Part shown: positions 44,594-52,998 of the stretch, piece after piece
How positions within the stretch are numbered: the first letter of the stretch is position 1
Layout of the letters: every line of letters starts with the position of its first letter
Assembly (NCBI GenBank): GCA_021769555.1
Contig: JAETSR010000010.1
Coordinates: forward strand, 1 to 64,000
DNA from: Clostridiaceae bacterium
Lineage (GTDB): Bacteria > Bacillota > Clostridia > Oscillospirales > Acutalibacteraceae
Length of the DNA stretch: 64,000 bases
Direction of reading: 5' to 3'
The notes under the pieces: generated by a model
What the model saw: only the letters and a program-made list of their open reading frames with translations
What the model was told of the DNA's origin: nothing
Database searches by the model: none
Made by a program: the position numbers and the translations under genes

Positions 44594-45600
44594 CTGTCTT
44601 CCTTCCTTGTTCTACGGAAAATAAGAAACCAAAGCGCTGCGGAGAATGCACCCAGCATAACCACCCCTCCGGCTATCTTTGCCGCGAGAGGGATATTGTT
44701 CCAGAATATCTCCCCCTCAGATGATAGAACAGTCTCCTTATCATCACCAGTTATGCCCAGGTCATCAAAGTCCGCGAGAGGCACATCGCCATCGTCAAGG
44801 TTCCACTCCTCCCTCGGCCGCCGGCTTGGAGGCTCCGTGGCAGCAGGCGCAGGGCTGGCTCCCGGAACATTATTGTCAGATATATTCTCGTTCGGCGGCG
44901 GAGAAGCAGCGGTACTGCTCTCCCCAGCCCCATCGGACACCGGCGGCGTAGTACCGGACGGCCCGGCCTCTGAAACTATAGTTGTGGTGGTATTTGTGTA
45001 AACAGTGTTCTCCGGCAGGGGAGTGTAAATAAACGTAAACATATTCTCCTCCGGATTTGCGGAGAGAGTCTTTGTCAGGTTATATGCCTGAGGCTGATAG
45101 CCCTCGATATACTGGTAGGCAATGACCGGCCTGTCGCCGACATTGCCATAGTACGTCTCGCTTGGAGCCAGCTCCCGCCCGGAGGCGTTGTGATATCTTA
45201 TCGTATACTGTACCGGCTCAGTCAGCACGCCGTAGGCCACCACAAAATCCTGGTCCTTAGTGACAGTAAAGGAGGCCGTGCGCTTGCTGCTGCCGGTTTC
45301 CGATATCTCCTCAGTACCCTTCCCGCTCTGTCTTATGCCCTTAATATAATACTTGCTTCCGTCTTTCAGCGAAACCATATTATTATGGAAATCGATACGG
45401 TCATTATAGGAAAGCCCTTCCAGGACCAGTGCGTCCCCCTGGCCTATTATCTTTCCTGTGCCGCCGACTATGGTCCCCTGCTGCCCGGCATATATCCTCA
45501 CAGTATAGGTATACGCCCTCGCCGCCTGAGGTACCGCTGCCACTAAAGCCACACTAACCGCAAGCACAGCACCCAGCATACGTTTAAGCAGTTTCACCAC
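44590..45600 (-). CDS. Wall-associated protein with MucBP-like domain
   Basis: 336 residues. Signal peptide (cut near ARA), a beta-rich N-terminal part, a MucBP-like repeat at about 125-195 (VQYTIRYHNASGRELAP, YIEGYQPQAYNLTKTLS), a Pro/Ser/Thr/Asn-rich stretch, then a C-terminal membrane helix and RRTRKEDR tail. No LPXTG is present; NNIPLAAK before the helix is not a convincing sorting signal. It may bind mucin or other proteins. The start is a GTG after AAGGGGTG; overlaps the upstream gene by seven bases and the sipW gene by four, so it is tightly coupled. Confidence 0.75.
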   Translation of the reverse strand: MVKLLKRMLGAVLAVSVALVAAVPQAARAYTYTVRIYAGQQGTIVGGTGKIIGQGDALVLEGLSYNDRIDFHNNMVSLKDGSKYYIKGIRQSGKGTEEISETGSSKRTASFTVTKDQDFVVAYGVLTEPVQYTIRYHNASGRELAPSETYYGNVGDRPVIAYQYIEGYQPQAYNLTKTLSANPEENMFTFIYTPLPENTVYTNTTTTIVSEAGPSGTTPPVSDGAGESSTAASPPPNENISDNNVPGASPAPAATEPPSRRPREEWNLDDGDVPLADFDDLGITGDDKETVLSSEGEIFWNNIPLAAKIAGGVVMLGAFSAALWFLIFRRTRKEDR

Positions 45601-46337
45601 TTATCACCCCTTCTTCTCCTGTCTTTCCGAAAGCTGTATATGCCCAGAACAAGCAGAATAAGCCCGCTTAAAGCCATTGCCGCATAGAGCGGCAGAAGCT
45701 CCGTCTCATCCCCGGTGCGCACAACCTGGGTGCGGTTGCCGGTCTGATTATTGTTTGCCCCAAGCTCCACTGCAAAATTCATCTGCAAATCGGCCAGAGT
45801 ATTTTGATAGTCATTTATGTGTGACTCTCCGTCAAAGGCCACCTCAAGAGTAACCGCCCCGGACTGATTTGTGGCCAGAGTATCGAGATAGAAGAAATCC
45901 TTCAGCGCTCCTGTGGCCCCATGAAGTCCTTCGCCAATCGTTCCGCTGTTGTCGCCGCCCACGGTCTCGCTGTCGAAGAGTATTTTATCCCTGCCGTTCT
46001 TATCTTTATATGTGAGCTTATAGGTATACGCGCCTCCCTCAGCTACAGAGCTGCTGTCCTCCAGTGAAGTTATTACATTGTTACGCATATACCAATCTGT
46101 AGATTTTACATTGGAGTTTACGAGCTTTATCGTGACAACAGCCTTGTCGCCCGGCTGAAGCCCGCGAAACACGTCGGTTATCTCCCCGGAGTCAAAGTTT
46201 TCTTCCAGCTTATCGGTAAAAGTCACCTGCCAGCTGGAGTCGCCGTAATAGGTGTCGGCAAGAGCAGCAGGCCCGCCAAAAATCAGGACAGCCCCCGCCA
46301 GAAAATATAGGCATAGCTTCTTCAACTTTCCTATCAT
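45594..46337 (-). CDS. Secreted protein with VRTGD-type sorting signal, SipW-locus
   Basis: 247 residues. Signal peptide ending AALA, a beta-rich body (residues about 30-200), then VVRTGDETELLPLYAAM, a hydrophobic helix and RKDRRRRGDKW: the layout of a sortase signal in which TGD replaces the usual LPXTG. It is probably anchored by the class B sortase encoded three genes downstream. No named domain is recognised. AAAGGAGG precedes the ATG. Confidence 0.7.
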   Translation of the reverse strand: MIGKLKKLCLYFLAGAVLIFGGPAALADTYYGDSSWQVTFTDKLEENFDSGEITDVFRGLQPGDKAVVTIKLVNSNVKSTDWYMRNNVITSLEDSSSVAEGGAYTYKLTYKDKNGRDKILFDSETVGGDNSGTIGEGLHGATGALKDFFYLDTLATNQSGAVTLEVAFDGESHINDYQNTLADLQMNFAVELGANNNQTGNRTQVVRTGDETELLPLYAAMALSGLILLVLGIYSFRKDRRRRGDKW

Positions 46338-46350
46338 TCACCCGCCTCCT

Positions 46351-47148
46351 TTATCCAAGGCTCAGCTTTTTGTCAGAGGATATCTGTACCTCGCGGCCCC
46401 ATGTGCTCCAAATAGCGTCCTTCGCGTTATGCGTCTGCACGGCATTTACCTCGACCTCAAGACGGAACTCAACGCCATTATAGTCGTAGGTTGTGGTTAT
46501 CACCATGTATCCGTCGCTGTTCTTTGTGGTAGTCTGAGTCACATGGTCCGCGGCCAGCCCATCCACCTTTAGCGTATCGCTAAACAGCGGAGTCGTCTCA
46601 CCGGACGGAAGAATGCTGTCATAATACAGCACTATGCGCTCCGGTGTAGTTGACTCATCATCCAGAAGCCAGCGGCCGGTGTTCACAAGATTCAGGTCAA
46701 TAAGGTCCGGTGAAAGGTCACGGAGCTTTTCCTCCCGGCCGTCTTCGCCGACCCTCACCCAGTAACGGTATATGTTCACACGCACATACTGGTCAATATT
46801 GCCGCTGTTATGCACTGCCAGCTCTTCATTATAGACCTTCCCCATCAGGAAATTCTCATTTTCATCCAGCAGATTCTGGAAAAGCCTCTGGTCCACCGGC
46901 ACCGAGTTCACGTCCCAGCTGCCGTCGGCCGTCTTTTTGTCATAATCCCGCCACGCAATAAACGAGCCGTTTTCCACAAGGCTTACGCCGATATTCAGCG
47001 TCTGAACGCGGGATGTATAGGTTTTTGAAAAGAAGGTCAGGGCTGCCCTGGCGCTGCCTATGCTGCTGCTGACAAGCAGTATCGCCGCCACCGCAAAGAG
47101 AGCCAGGTTGCCCAAGGTCATCCCCTTGATTCTGCGCTTTTTATCCAT
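46351..47148 (-). CDS. SipW-dependent-type secreted protein
   Basis: 265 residues. N terminus is RRIKGMTLGNLALFAVAAIL, then SSSIGSARAALTFFSKTYTS: a hydrophobic leader with the pattern of SipW-processed TasA/CalY-type proteins, rather than a simple LepB site. The body is beta-rich (EELAVHNSGNIDQYVRVNIYR is the typical strand pair of such proteins) and there is no C-terminal anchor. The ATG at 47148 follows AAAGGAG and overlaps the previous stop (TGATG). It may polymerise like TasA; inference only. Confidence 0.65.
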   Translation of the reverse strand: MDKKRRIKGMTLGNLALFAVAAILLVSSSIGSARAALTFFSKTYTSRVQTLNIGVSLVENGSFIAWRDYDKKTADGSWDVNSVPVDQRLFQNLLDENENFLMGKVYNEELAVHNSGNIDQYVRVNIYRYWVRVGEDGREEKLRDLSPDLIDLNLVNTGRWLLDDESTTPERIVLYYDSILPSGETTPLFSDTLKVDGLAADHVTQTTTKNSDGYMVITTTYDYNGVEFRLEVEVNAVQTHNAKDAIWSTWGREVQISSDKKLSLG

Positions 47149-47651
47149 CACTCAGCGCTCCTTTCCCGGGCCTTCAGTTTCCTGTCCCAATCGGCATACG
47201 GATTGCCGGCCTCGTCATATCGTACCGGTGTGCTCTCATAGACTACAACGACATTAAATTCCTGCCCCTCAACTGGATTTTCAGGGGGATTCTCAATCTT
47301 TACCAGCAGTTCAGGAGTCTCCTGCCCCGGCTTTAGAATGTCATTATAGTAATAAAAGCCATCATTTCCTGCCGTCCAATTACCGCCTGTAGTATAAGTC
47401 AGCTTATATTCGCTCCCTGCAAAAGCTCTTGCGCGTATATACAGTGCCTCCTCGCCAGTATTGGAAATAACCACGCGCTTTGTCCAGTCTGATACGTCTT
47501 CCTTTATCTCTGTATCAGTCTCCCTCGGCTGCAGACGGACGCCTCCTTTAGCCTCGGTATATGTGGAGAAATAGCCCCAGGCTAAAGGAAGGTTTGCAGC
47601 TAAAATCAGTATAATTGCTATAGCGGCAAAAACCAGCGGCCTCTTTTTCAA
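47148..47651 (-). CDS. SipW-dependent-type secreted protein
   Basis: 167 residues. N terminus ILILAANLPLAWGYFSTYTEAKGGVRLQ fits the SipW-type leader, with an aromatic residue just after the cut as in TasA homologues. The body has VVISNTGEEALYIRARAF and VKIENPPENPVEGQEFNVVVVYE, a beta-sandwich-like pattern. No C-terminal anchor. It is coupled to the next gene by a TGATG overlap and may be a minor partner of it. Confidence 0.65.
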   Translation of the reverse strand: MKKRPLVFAAIAIILILAANLPLAWGYFSTYTEAKGGVRLQPRETDTEIKEDVSDWTKRVVISNTGEEALYIRARAFAGSEYKLTYTTGGNWTAGNDGFYYYNDILKPGQETPELLVKIENPPENPVEGQEFNVVVVYESTPVRYDEAGNPYADWDRKLKARERSAE

Positions 47652-47666
47652 AACTCCCTCGCCTCC

Positions 47667-48704
47667 TTACTCCTCTGTGCTGTCAACCTGCTGTGTAACA
47701 TGCCATTCGTCGTCTGTGAAGCTAAACTTATTCGTTATAGTCCCGCCGCCGTTAGGCGGGCTCTCATTGTCATAATCATTCACAAATTCAACCCGGGCTG
47801 TTTTATCGGCTTCAATCACCGCCGTACCGGAAGCGCTGCCCACTACCACATATTTGGCTCCTGAGTAAACTTCCGTAACTGTCACCTCTGCTCCAACCGG
47901 CAGCTCAACCAAGAGCACCTGCTTTCCGGAAGATGAAAAGGTTATAGTGCGCACATCGCTGTGGTGCCTGCCGTTTTCCTCCCAGTCAATCTGAAACACG
48001 AAGGTCGCCGGCCCATAGGCTGTGTCAAAGGTTTTCAGAGTCTTAACAATCTCCAGATTCCCCTTTAGCTCGCTGAGCTCCGGCTTCAGGCTGACCACCA
48101 AATCATATATCCAGTCTCCCGGATTAGCTGTATTTATTATATCGTTCTCCGGAAGCTTGCTGGGCAGTGACACCAGCTCCGGGGCAAAATTATAGAGGTT
48201 CTTCTCAGTTCGTACCTGGGTAACTATTCTGCTGTTTCCTTTATCATCGGTCACGGTCTTAACATAATCCGTGTCGCCCCTCTTATGGGCAGCCAGGAGA
48301 TAGAGTCCGGATTTCATCTTGACCTCAGAGCCCATGGCAACGTCTTTCATTGTGGCTCCACGGACGCTGGGGGTCAAAACTGTCCCGGCAGCCAGCTGGG
48401 CTACCTCAGCCCACTTGTCATTGGTTATGTCCCGGGGAATATTGAGCAGCTTAAAGGGCTCAACCGTTTCAAAGGAATAGCTGTTCTGTTCGGCCTTGAT
48501 ATCAGCTACCCGGTACAGGTCCACAACAAGGTCTACTGTGGACAAATCCTCGGCAATCTCCTTATTGTCACTCGGATTCACTTTCAGGCTGCACTCCCGT
48601 GTCAGGTCCAAAGGCTCATTGGCTGCAGCCGCCCATATCTGGGCCGCAAGCAGCACCGAAAGCGTGACAGCCAGCAGCACTGCCGGCAAACGCCTGCTCT
48701 TCAT
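47667..48704 (-). CDS. Pilin-like protein lacking a sorting signal (DUF7601-like)
   Basis: 345 residues. Signal peptide ends near AAAAN, then LDLTRECSLKVNPSD and DLVVDLYRVADI, an opening seen in pilin-like proteins of Clostridia. The C-terminal domain (about 225-325; LEIVKTLKTFDTAYGPATFV, PVGAEVTVTEV) looks like a Cna-B/DUF7601-type fold with possible internal isopeptide bonds. There is no LPXTG or membrane tail; it ends HVTQQVDSTEE. It may be held by the next gene products or be secreted. Start ATG follows AAAGGAGG. Confidence 0.7.
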   Translation of the reverse strand: MKSRRLPAVLLAVTLSVLLAAQIWAAAANEPLDLTRECSLKVNPSDNKEIAEDLSTVDLVVDLYRVADIKAEQNSYSFETVEPFKLLNIPRDITNDKWAEVAQLAAGTVLTPSVRGATMKDVAMGSEVKMKSGLYLLAAHKRGDTDYVKTVTDDKGNSRIVTQVRTEKNLYNFAPELVSLPSKLPENDIINTANPGDWIYDLVVSLKPELSELKGNLEIVKTLKTFDTAYGPATFVFQIDWEENGRHHSDVRTITFSSSGKQVLLVELPVGAEVTVTEVYSGAKYVVVGSASGTAVIEADKTARVEFVNDYDNESPPNGGGTITNKFSFTDDEWHVTQQVDSTEE

Positions 48705-48725
48705 GGCAATTCCTCCTTTAAAAAG

Positions 48726-49595
48726 CTACTTCTTCTTGAATATGTCATGCAGGTCTTCCGGGGTAATCCTGGGCTTGCGGCGGCGGAAGTACACCAGAGC
48801 CACAACCAGCAGCAGGAACAGTATCGGTATGCCCACGGCGGGTATCACAACATAGTTCGGCACCCTCACCGCCTCTGACGCGGCAACCAGAGTCCCGCCC
48901 ACGTCCTCAATGCGCCGCCCACGAAGCAGCAGCCGGTGGCTGTTCACTCCGTACGGCGTGCAGGTCTGGAGCGTGCACAGGTCCTCCCCCTGATAGAGGT
49001 TCATCTGAGAGATATCCTCCGGTACCACAGTCACTATCTGCTCTATCTGATAGGTATAAACCTCGTTTAGCACGGAAATAGTAAACACATCGCCCACTTT
49101 CAGCTGGTCCAGGTCCGTGAAAAGCCGCGCGGACGGCAGGCCCCTATGTCCCGAGACCGCGGCATGGGTGCCCGGCCCTCCCACCGGCAGCGACGTGCCC
49201 GACAGGTGTCCGCTCGCTATCTGCAATACCGCCTCGTCGGTGCCGTGATAAATCGGCAGGTTCACCCCTATCAGCGGGATGTTGATATACCCCATGATTC
49301 CCGTGCCGCTCACATCCAGAAGGCTGTTATACTCAGCCTCCTCCTCCTCCGAGAGCACCCAGCGGTTCGGCTTTGTCCACATCCGCTCGTTATACTCCCT
49401 GGCAGCTGTGAGAATTTCGTCAATCTCCTCCTGCGACATAGCGTCCACGGTCTCCACATAGGCCGCTATCGCCCTTGACTGGTGCATGGAGTTCCACCAG
49501 TCTGAGAAGGAAGGGTACAGCAATAAGCAGAGCCCTGCCAGCACAATGACAATTAAAAGTATATTCGTCCAATTCTTTTTCAGCCATTTCGCCAT
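48726..49595 (-). CDS. srtC: Class C (pilin-polymerising) sortase
   Basis: 289 residues. Membrane helices at both ends (about 10-28 and 245-267), as in class C enzymes. Catalytic His150 (AAVSGHRG), Cys212 (LQTCTPYGVNSHRLL) and Arg221. It joins pilin subunits via LPXTG signals; the pilin at 49709 (LPSTG) and the adhesin at 52999 (LPKTG) are its likely substrates. The start ATG follows GGAGAGC at a longish spacing. Confidence 0.93.
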   Translation of the reverse strand: MAKWLKKNWTNILLIVIVLAGLCLLLYPSFSDWWNSMHQSRAIAAYVETVDAMSQEEIDEILTAAREYNERMWTKPNRWVLSEEEEAEYNSLLDVSGTGIMGYINIPLIGVNLPIYHGTDEAVLQIASGHLSGTSLPVGGPGTHAAVSGHRGLPSARLFTDLDQLKVGDVFTISVLNEVYTYQIEQIVTVVPEDISQMNLYQGEDLCTLQTCTPYGVNSHRLLLRGRRIEDVGGTLVAASEAVRVPNYVVIPAVGIPILFLLLVVALVYFRRRKPRITPEDLHDIFKKK

Positions 49596-49621
49596 AAAAC
49601 AAGGCTCTCCTTACTAATGTC

Positions 49622-49661
49622 CCCCCGAAGGGGATACCCGCCGCCGTTTAGCAGCGGGTAT
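49622..49661 (-). promoter_or_regulatory. RNA hairpins between the pilin and sortase genes
   Basis: On the minus strand an 11-base stem (49634-49644 with 49651-49661) is followed at once by a CCCC-TTCG-GGGG tetraloop hairpin. No T tract follows. Such structures after a major pilin gene often protect or attenuate the mRNA so that pilin exceeds sortase. Confidence 0.65.
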
Positions 49662-49708
49662 AAATTCAGAACTACGAACTTAGAACTAACTTAAAACTTT
49701 CAGCTAAA

Positions 49709-51376
49709 TTATCCGTGCATGCGCTTCTTGGTGAACAGCAGCACGCCTGCTCCGACTACCAGGACTCCGCCTACGATGTAGAGGATGGTGGTGCCCATGC
49801 CGCCGGTGCTGGGGAGGTTGGTGCCCTTGTTGTTGACAACATCGAATATTGGCTGTCCTTCTGTCTCAGTAGGGGTAATATCTTTATCGCCTTGTTTTGC
49901 AGTCTGAGTTGCAGTCAAGGTCTTGCCGTCTTCAGATTCAGTTGCCGAAATAGTAATAACCATATTGCTCATAGTATTATAGCCAGCAGGAGTTGTAGTC
50001 TCAACTAAAACATACTTACCTTCCTCAAGACCTTCAAAGCCAAAATCGCCACTTTCGGTAGTAACTATTTCAGTACCTTCACCGCCTTCAGGCGTTTCAG
50101 CTTTCACATACCTATTACCAACTTGATTGAAAGTCAAAGGTTCTCCAAGATTATCATCAGCCGTCTCACTGTACTTATAAAGTTTAAATCCAGCACCTGC
50201 AAGAGGAGTTTTGTTATCCGCACCATCAACCTTCACACCGTTGATTTTGAACGTATAAACATAAACTTCCTTGTCACCGGTATTACCTGTTGCGTCGGTG
50301 TAGGGGTCGCGGCGGAACTCTAAAGATGCTTTGTTCCAATTTGGCTTGCCGTCAGCACCAATTGCAGGATAGATAACTGCATTTTCATTAAGCTTTGCAG
50401 TATAAATGAGTTCAACTACAATGTTGCCATTTTCATCAACCGGCCACGGAGCATCTTCTGTGCTCTCACTTCCGATTACCTGAAACAAATCAAATGACAC
50501 CTCAAAATTCTGCCCAGTTACTTCCGGTAATTCATAACCTGATATTGCATCAGCAATAGGAATATCATCCTCGTCGCCAATACCTTTTACAACAAAGCTA
50601 TCAAACTTAACAAAAGTAAGGCCCTCAGACATAGTATCAGTAAACTTCATTGTGTAGTCCTGAGGATTGCCAGTAGCATACTGAGGCAGATTGGCCGCAG
50701 GAACTTTTGCTTCAAGCTTAAACTGGAATTCATCATCGATATCATAATCGGCAACTAAACCCCAGCCTCCTTCTTTATCAGCATTTGCAACACTCTTTTC
50801 GAGTGTAGTATCTGTGGTTTTAGGTTCAAGAGTAGTATCACCCAAAATCTGCACCATATATGCTGAAAGAACAGCTTCTGAACCATCAACACCTTTATCT
50901 ACAATAAGATAATATCCAGATTCCTGATTTGGTAAACTATAATTGTTACCAGTCTCACTCGCAGCTAAAGTACCAACTCTTGAACCCAAAGCGCCTTTTG
51001 TTCCAGCAATCACTTCTTGAGCAAAAGCTTCTGCATCAGTAATCTCGTTCAAAAAAGCTGTGGGAACATCATCTCCGGTGGTATAGTTCTTCGCATTATC
51101 ACCTTCACCCAAAGTGAAGCTATAGCTAGAACCAACTTTGACATTGGAGAGGTTTAACACATTTTTCCCATCAACAGTCTCCGAAGCCACTTTTCCTGTA
51201 AAAATCTGATACACATCATAAGTGTGTCCCGCCGCCTTCGTTGCATCAATAGAAATAGTGACTTTTTCTGCTCCTTGAGTAAAACCATTAACTTCATTTG
51301 CCATCGCCGGAATAGCAAACGCCGCGCAAATGGCTAAGGCCAATACCAGAGCCAAAAGCTTTTTGATGTTTTTCAT
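49709..51376 (-). CDS. SpaA-type major pilin with LPSTG
   Basis: 555 residues. Signal peptide ending AMA, a first domain (about 35-190) similar to the SpaA N-terminal region (KVTISIDATKAAGHTYDVYQIFTG), a central fimbrial-type domain, a Cna-B-like domain (about 385-500; TPLAGAGFKLYKYS, GLEEGKYVLVETTTPAGY with the Glu of an isopeptide bond) and LPSTGG, a membrane helix and KKRMHG. It is the likely shaft pilin. The in-frame TTG at 51394 is rejected in favour of the ATG with AAAGGA. Codon use is AT-richer than in neighbouring genes, which is common for highly expressed or diverging surface proteins. Confidence 0.93.
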   Translation of the reverse strand: MKNIKKLLALVLALAICAAFAIPAMANEVNGFTQGAEKVTISIDATKAAGHTYDVYQIFTGKVASETVDGKNVLNLSNVKVGSSYSFTLGEGDNAKNYTTGDDVPTAFLNEITDAEAFAQEVIAGTKGALGSRVGTLAASETGNNYSLPNQESGYYLIVDKGVDGSEAVLSAYMVQILGDTTLEPKTTDTTLEKSVANADKEGGWGLVADYDIDDEFQFKLEAKVPAANLPQYATGNPQDYTMKFTDTMSEGLTFVKFDSFVVKGIGDEDDIPIADAISGYELPEVTGQNFEVSFDLFQVIGSESTEDAPWPVDENGNIVVELIYTAKLNENAVIYPAIGADGKPNWNKASLEFRRDPYTDATGNTGDKEVYVYTFKINGVKVDGADNKTPLAGAGFKLYKYSETADDNLGEPLTFNQVGNRYVKAETPEGGEGTEIVTTESGDFGFEGLEEGKYVLVETTTPAGYNTMSNMVITISATESEDGKTLTATQTAKQGDKDITPTETEGQPIFDVVNNKGTNLPSTGGMGTTILYIVGGVLVVGAGVLLFTKKRMHG

Positions 51377-51426
51377 TCTCTCATATCCTTTCAAAATATA
51401 ATTTTATATCCGACCCAACCCCCGGC

Positions 51427-52008
51427 TCACTTCACGCCGCCGATAGCCGTAACCGGCCACACGCGGAACAGGAGCTTGCCGACGATAAGGTCTTGTGTAA
51501 CCGCGCCGAGGGCCGTGTTTCGGCTGTCCACGGACTGGGCGCGGTTGTCACCCAGTACAAAAAATTCATCCTTTGGAACACTGTAGGGAAGCGTCACGGT
51601 GCAGTCGCCGCGGGTCTTTTCGGCAACGTAGGGCTCGGAAATGGGCTGGCCGTTTACGGTCACGCTGCCGTCCTCGCCGATGTCGACCTCGTCCCCCCCT
51701 TTGGCGATAATGCGCTTTACAAGGAGCGTATTGTTGTAGTAAAAGGCAATGATGTCGCCCCGCTCGTATTCCTGGGCCTTGCCCGTCACTATAAAGTCGC
51801 CGTTTCTGAGGGTCGTCGTCATGGCGTCTCCCTTTATTTCCAGCACCGGGAACATGAGGACCGCCACTATGACCGCCGCGGCTGTCACCACCAGAAGCAC
51901 AAATATCGTGCTCCTGAGCACCCGGTTGTACTCTTTCTTGCTGTTTTCCTTGTTAAGCTCAGCCTCAATCTGCTCAACGGTTGGTAACTCGATTTCCTTT
52001 CCTTTCAT
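51427..52008 (-). CDS. Signal peptidase I homologue with Ser-to-Ala active site
   Basis: 193 residues. A short coiled-coil-like start, one membrane helix (about 33-53) and the type I signal peptidase domain: Box C lysine Lys98 (LLVKRIIAKGGDEV), the VLGDNRAQSVDSR box. The catalytic serine position in Box B reads GDAMTTTL, with Ala62 (codon at 51823-51825) instead of Ser; the intact paralogue at 57821 has GTSMAPTL with Ser80. The enzyme is therefore probably inactive as a peptidase, and may act as a pilus chaperone, as the SipA protein of streptococcal pilus islands does with its changed active site. The start at 52008 follows GAGG. It sits next to the major pilin gene. Confidence 0.9.
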   Translation of the reverse strand: MKGKEIELPTVEQIEAELNKENSKKEYNRVLRSTIFVLLVVTAAAVIVAVLMFPVLEIKGDAMTTTLRNGDFIVTGKAQEYERGDIIAFYYNNTLLVKRIIAKGGDEVDIGEDGSVTVNGQPISEPYVAEKTRGDCTVTLPYSVPKDEFFVLGDNRAQSVDSRNTALGAVTQDLIVGKLLFRVWPVTAIGGVK

Positions 52009-52018
52009 CAAAGCCTCG

Positions 52019-52960
52019 TCAGCGCTTGGGCCTCATTATCTGGCTCTGGGACACCGGCCTGCCGTCGACAATCTCCACAGCATTCAGCATTTGCATACTG
52101 TTCTCCGGAGGGGTATCCGGGACCGGGATAAATTCATCCGGGCTTTGGGGCGGGTACGCCGGGTATGATGGTTCCGGCGCAGTTTGAGCAGGCCGAGGCT
52201 GTGGCTCACTGGCATATGCAGGATATCTGTATTGGGGCTCATTGTAGTAAGCCCGCGGCGGCTCCCTCATGTACGGAGGCGGCCCCCACTGACCATACTG
52301 TGCCCCCTGGTCGGCAGGCCTCGGCTGCTCCCTTGGCGGCAGCGGTTCCCTGAAGTGCTGGGGCTCCCGGTAAGGAGCGGGCTCTCTGTAGGCCTGCGGC
52401 TCCCGGTAGGTCTGGGGCGGGGGCGGGCTCTGAGGCCTGGGACGCTCTTTTCGCTGCTGCTGAACAGCCTGGCCCTGGTTCTGCACAGGCCCGAACAGGT
52501 AGTCATAGTACTCCTGCTCCTTGCGGGTGTGCCTTCCGACAGAAGGTGGCGCTTCCAATGCAGGCTGGCTGGTCTGAGCGTGCCGAGGCTGAGGCGCCGC
52601 TGCCGGACGGACAGGCTGCTGTACAGGAGGCTGTGCCTGCTGCTGGACCGGAGCCGGCTGCTGCACAGGCGGAGGAGCATAGTAATCATCGGGTACCGGC
52701 ACAGCGGACACTGCAGCTCCCCCGCTGTCCATCCCGCTGATACCGCCCTGGGCGGACTGGAGTGCCGCACGCAATTTATGTATCTGCGTGTCCTTATCAT
52801 CCAGCCGGCGCTTGAGCCGCTCATACCCCTCCTCAAGCTGCTGCATTTTTTCCAGCGCCTCCGAAAGCTCCTGCTTTGCCTTCTCAGCCTCCCGGCCCTG
52901 GGCCAGCATAAGCTGCAGAAGCTCCCTTCGCCCGAGCTTGTGAAGTTCCTTATCAGTCAA
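52019..52960 (-). CDS. Coiled-coil and proline-rich protein of the pilus locus
   Basis: 313 residues with no signal peptide or membrane helix. N-terminal MTDKELHKLGRRELLQLMLAQ leads into a coiled coil (about 22-68), then a long Pro/Gln/Arg/Tyr-rich region with REP-containing repeats (YREPAPYREPQHFREP). From memory similar proteins occur in clostridial pilus loci, with no known function. It may be a cytoplasmic scaffold or a partner for the adjacent signal peptidase homologue. TTG start eight bases after GGGGGG. Confidence 0.7.
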   Translation of the reverse strand: MTDKELHKLGRRELLQLMLAQGREAEKAKQELSEALEKMQQLEEGYERLKRRLDDKDTQIHKLRAALQSAQGGISGMDSGGAAVSAVPVPDDYYAPPPVQQPAPVQQQAQPPVQQPVRPAAAPQPRHAQTSQPALEAPPSVGRHTRKEQEYYDYLFGPVQNQGQAVQQQRKERPRPQSPPPPQTYREPQAYREPAPYREPQHFREPLPPREQPRPADQGAQYGQWGPPPYMREPPRAYYNEPQYRYPAYASEPQPRPAQTAPEPSYPAYPPQSPDEFIPVPDTPPENSMQMLNAVEIVDGRPVSQSQIMRPKR

Positions 52961-52998
52961 TAGGGCATCCCCCCTTTCTGCTAATCTTCTGAATCTGC

